DNA of 64,000 bases from Natronorubrum texcoconense (lineage in GTDB: Archaea; Halobacteriota; Halobacteria; Halobacteriales; Natrialbaceae): assembly GCF_900100335.1 (NCBI RefSeq), contig NZ_FNFE01000005.1, positions 186,001 to 250,000 of the forward strand, given 5' to 3'. The translations under genes were made by a program, and so were the position numbers. Shown piece by piece: positions 61,657 to 64,000 of the stretch. The notes beneath the pieces were generated by a model. It saw only the letters and a list, made by a program, of their open reading frames with translations. It did not search any database and was not told the origin of the DNA. Each line of letters starts with the position of its first letter. The stretch's first letter is position 1.

Positions 61657-62733
61657 TCAGTGTCGCAGGCTCCGTTGGAAGAACTGCTCCATGTCACTGA
61701 GAGAGGCTACTCGACCGTCCTGAACCCGTTCCTGTGGCGCGTTGGGCGACGGGCGACAGTGGACCGTTCTGGCGGTTCCCATCGCGGGTGGCTTGCTGGA
61801 AAGTGCCGAATAGACTGCCTCGGAGGAGTGACCGAGCGACTCGAGTTCGTAGTACGTCGTCTCGTGGCAGACGTCGAGGGCTGTTTCGTACATGAGTTCG
61901 CTCTGTCCGTAGCCGACGAGGCCGTCCTCGTTGCCGTGGTAGAGCAAGAGCGGTGGGTCGTCAGGATCCAGATACTCGACCGGGCTCGCGTACATTCCGG
62001 CCTCGGGGTTCTCCGCGATGGGTTCCCCGACGAGCATCGATTCCGGAGCGTCCGCTTCCTCGTACGGCATCTCACTGTCCGGCGGTGCGGTTTCAACCAT
62101 CTTGTGTAGCGCCATGATTCCGTACCAGGATGCTGCAGCCTGTACGTTGCTCGAGTAGCTAGCGTACGGACCGTCAGCCGTGAACTCGTCGACGTCATTC
62201 GTAACCCCTGCCAGTGCAGCGAGGTGGCCACCAGCGGAGACCCCCCAGACACCGACGTTGCCTGTGTCGAGTCCGTACTCGTCCGCGTGAGCGCGGAGCC
62301 ACCGGATAGCGGCGTTGACGTCGTGAATCTGTGCGGGGAAAAGCGCCTCCGAGATGAACCGATACTCGATACTGGCGACGGCGAACCCCTGTCGTGCGAA
62401 GTGCTCGAGAATCTCTCGGTCCGTTTCTTTCGTTCCGAACATCCACATTCCGCCGTGTATGTACACGAGTACGGGAACCGGATGGGGATCGCGTTGCTCC
62501 GGGAGATAGAGGTCGAGACGCAGTTCCCCCTCTCCGTGGCCCTCGCGGTCAACTTCAGGACGTTCAGCGAACGTGAGGTTTTCGTACGTTTCGATTCCGT
62601 TTGCGGGCGTTGCTGGCTTTCCCGCCACAGTTCCAGCCGACAGTGCAAGCGCTGATCCGGCGATACCGAGTCCGCGAAGGACCGATCTTCGGGACGCACC
62701 ACGGTTCTTCTTATGATTGATCATTGTCAACAT
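61657..62733 (-). CDS. Tat-exported alpha/beta hydrolase (esterase)
   Basis: The product has 358 residues from the ATG at 62733 (an internal ATG at 62724 is possible). It has the Tat signal GASRRSVLRGLGIAGSALAL. The hydrolase fold shows VLVYIHGGMWMFG (HGG oxyanion motif of hormone-sensitive-lipase and BD-FAE types), GVWGVSAGGHLAAL with nucleophile Ser, LLLYHGNEDGLV with Asp and LESLGHSSEAV with His. It is likely an extracellular carboxylesterase. It is convergent with the beta-oxidation operon, so it might release acids that the operon degrades, but this is only inferred. Confidence 0.85.
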   Translation of the reverse strand: MLTMINHKKNRGASRRSVLRGLGIAGSALALSAGTVAGKPATPANGIETYENLTFAERPEVDREGHGEGELRLDLYLPEQRDPHPVPVLVYIHGGMWMFGTKETDREILEHFARQGFAVASIEYRFISEALFPAQIHDVNAAIRWLRAHADEYGLDTGNVGVWGVSAGGHLAALAGVTNDVDEFTADGPYASYSSNVQAAASWYGIMALHKMVETAPPDSEMPYEEADAPESMLVGEPIAENPEAGMYASPVEYLDPDDPPLLLYHGNEDGLVGYGQSELMYETALDVCHETTYYELESLGHSSEAVYSALSSKPPAMGTARTVHCRPSPNAPQERVQDGRVASLSDMEQFFQRSLRH

Positions 62734-62755
62734 GCGGTAATGATGTCGGAGCAAC

Positions 62756-62764
62756 ACATATATG
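62756..62764 (-). promoter_or_regulatory. TATA box of the esterase gene
   Basis: ACATATATG on the minus strand lies about 25 bases before the ATG at 62733. Confidence 0.5.
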
Positions 62765-62909
62765 TTGTGACGATCATCAAAATCGTACGGTGTGTCGGGA
62801 GAGAAGACATGTATGTATTTTATTGTCAAATGCAGTATCCGCGATTCCAAAGACTGCAACGAAAGAAAGCGGTGCAGTGCAGGACCCAATACGAGGAGAG
62901 GTGCCGATC

Positions 62910-63767
62910 TCAGGCCGGCAGCTCCCGGCCGTAGAGCCCGGTCGGTCTGACCAGCAACACGACGACGACGACCAGTAACGCGGTCATCCCGCTGAGTCGC
63001 GGCGATATGGCCGAGGTGGTAAACACCTCGAGAAAGCCAATGATGTACGCTGCGACGAGGCTACCCCGGATCGAGCCGATGCCGCCGAGGATGACGATCG
63101 CGAACGCGAGGACGAGGGGCGTCATCCCCATGTCGTACGACGCGGCGCGGAACGAGCCGTAGAGTACGCCGGCGGAGCCGGCGAGCAGTCCGGCCACGCC
63201 CCAGGTCAGCAGCGTGATGTCGCCGGTCTTGATGCCGACCAGTGCGGCGCCCTTCTCGTTCATGCTGGTGGCGATGATCGCCTGTCCGCGCTTCGTGTGG
63301 TTGACGAAGACGAACAGCGCGCCGATAAACACCCACGAGAGGACGAATATCAGCAGATTATTGTACAGGAGCGAGACGCTGCCGATCGAGGTACTTCCGG
63401 CGAGGAGCGACGGGACCGAGCGCGGCTCGGAGCCGATTCCGGCCCGAAACGAGTACTCGATGACGAACCACGCCAACAGCGTCAGTATTAACACGTTTAT
63501 CGGGTCGTCGATGTGTCTGACGAAGACCTGGTAGAGCAGGACGTGGAAGACCGCGCCGGCGACGGTACCCGCCAGCAGCCCGATCCAGACCCCACCGCCC
63601 CATCCGGCGACGAACCAGGCGGTAAACGCGCCGATCGTAATCGTCGCACCGTGTGCGAGGTTCGCCTGGCCAGCGACGCCGAAGACGAGGGTAAATCCGA
63701 CCGCGATGAGCGCGTACAGCGATCCGAGGATGATCGTGTTGGCGGCGATGCCGACGATATCGACCAT
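62910..63767 (-). CDS. LivH-type ABC transporter permease
   Basis: The 285-residue permease has about eight helices. LivH-type motifs are GSLYALIAVGFTLVFGVAGQ, ANLAHGATITIGAFTAW, ATSMNEKGAALVGIKTGDIT and VILGGIGSIRGSLVAAYIIG. It imports branched-chain amino acids, amides, urea or related compounds together with a LivM partner and two ATPases, which are not in the window. The binding-protein gene ends three bases upstream on the same strand, so the two form one operon. Confidence 0.9.
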   Translation of the reverse strand: MVDIVGIAANTIILGSLYALIAVGFTLVFGVAGQANLAHGATITIGAFTAWFVAGWGGGVWIGLLAGTVAGAVFHVLLYQVFVRHIDDPINVLILTLLAWFVIEYSFRAGIGSEPRSVPSLLAGSTSIGSVSLLYNNLLIFVLSWVFIGALFVFVNHTKRGQAIIATSMNEKGAALVGIKTGDITLLTWGVAGLLAGSAGVLYGSFRAASYDMGMTPLVLAFAIVILGGIGSIRGSLVAAYIIGFLEVFTTSAISPRLSGMTALLVVVVVLLVRPTGLYGRELPA

Positions 63768-63770
63768 GGA

Positions 63771-64000
63771 TCAGAACCACTCGGGCTCCTGGTACTCCGA
63801 GGTCGCCAGATCCTCGGGGTGGATGACCTGCTGAAGCCCCTCGCCGTCGTCTTCCTCCTGCCACTGGAAGTTGATTCGCCGAAGGTAGTCCTCCCCGAAC
63901 TTCGCGTCGTGTGGGTACTCGTGGTCCTCGTCGTTGAACTCGATCCGACCGCGCGTTCCCACGTAAGAGGCGTCAGCCAGCGCCGGGACGACCTCTTCGG
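63771..64000 (-). CDS. ABC substrate-binding protein, C-terminal part only
   Basis: Only the last 76 residues lie inside the window; the gene continues past the right edge. They read VVPALADASYVGTRGRIEFN, HEYPHDAKFGEDYL and INFQWQEEDDGEGLQQVIHP. This is closely similar to the end of the orphan binding protein at 52379, so the two are paralogues of the LivJ/amide-binding type. It is the first known gene of the operon with the LivH-type permease. Confidence 0.8.
   Translation of the reverse strand, partial: EEVVPALADASYVGTRGRIEFNDEDHEYPHDAKFGEDYLRRINFQWQEEDDGEGLQQVIHPEDLATSEYQEPEWF

Noticed and set aside
1-64000. tRNA, rRNA or riboswitch genes
   Set aside because: I looked for tRNA arms and other structured RNA and saw none; this is by eye only.

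Overview
The window is haloarchaeal DNA (class Halobacteria, most like Natrialbaceae such as Natrialba, Natrinema or Haloterrigena). Evidence from the sequence: very acidic proteins, a PGF-CTERM surface protein, a Bat-type HTH regulator, a TFB, twin-arginine signal peptides on nearly all secreted proteins, TATA boxes about 25 bases before start codons (leaderless genes), and IS6 and TnpB relics. Many decayed genes and a ParA-type partition locus suggest an accessory replicon or a plastic chromosomal region.

Layout. 0-9.4 kb: an IS6-type transposase relic, a 1543-residue surface adhesin (556-5187, minus), and a 7TM-PAS histidine kinase (5515) followed by a receiver-GAF-Bat regulator (7677). 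9.4-23.8 kb: a small-gene zone in which CPBP (CAAX-protease-like) membrane proteins alternate with alpha/beta hydrolases and a penicillin-binding/beta-lactamase-like hydrolase. It includes a ketopantoate-reductase/hydrolase fusion (18302) and several pseudogenes, and ends with an MFS-bactofilin-like pair. 23.8-31 kb: a TetR-linked catabolic cluster: CoA transferase III, DoxX, BNR propeller, TatD-like hydrolase, FAH hydrolase and SsnA-type amidohydrolase. Three matching 16-bp palindromes (TTTACCA-NN-TGGTAAA type) sit at its promoters, and a 78-bp hairpin element sits in both convergent gaps.

31.2-36.8 kb: an AddA-like helicase-nuclease and an AddB-like nuclease, translationally coupled. 37.2-41.7 kb: an APC permease, then about 450 bp of DNA held in a strict 9-bp register, directly upstream of parA, a small acidic partner gene and tfb. 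This looks like a candidate partition/centromere array. 42.4-51.6 kb: an IclR regulator, three tandem close paralogues of CaiB/BaiF CoA transferase, and a TAXI-type TRAP transporter whose upstream region carries three evenly spaced (177-178 bp) 15-bp palindromes. 51.6-54.5 kb: relics of an aldehyde dehydrogenase and a second IclR gene around an ABC substrate-binding protein. 54.6-64 kb: a YjiH-type permease, then a beta-oxidation operon with four overlapping genes (HAD/ECH fusion, thiolase, DUF35 protein, acyl-CoA ligase), a Tat-exported esterase, and the start of a second branched-chain amide/amino-acid ABC transporter cut by the window edge.

Taken together, the 23-64 kb part looks like a catabolic island: import (TRAP, ABC, MFS, APC), hydrolysis (amidohydrolases, FAH, esterase), CoA activation by transferase or ligase, and beta-oxidation, with local TetR and IclR control. 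The substrates cannot be read from the sequence.
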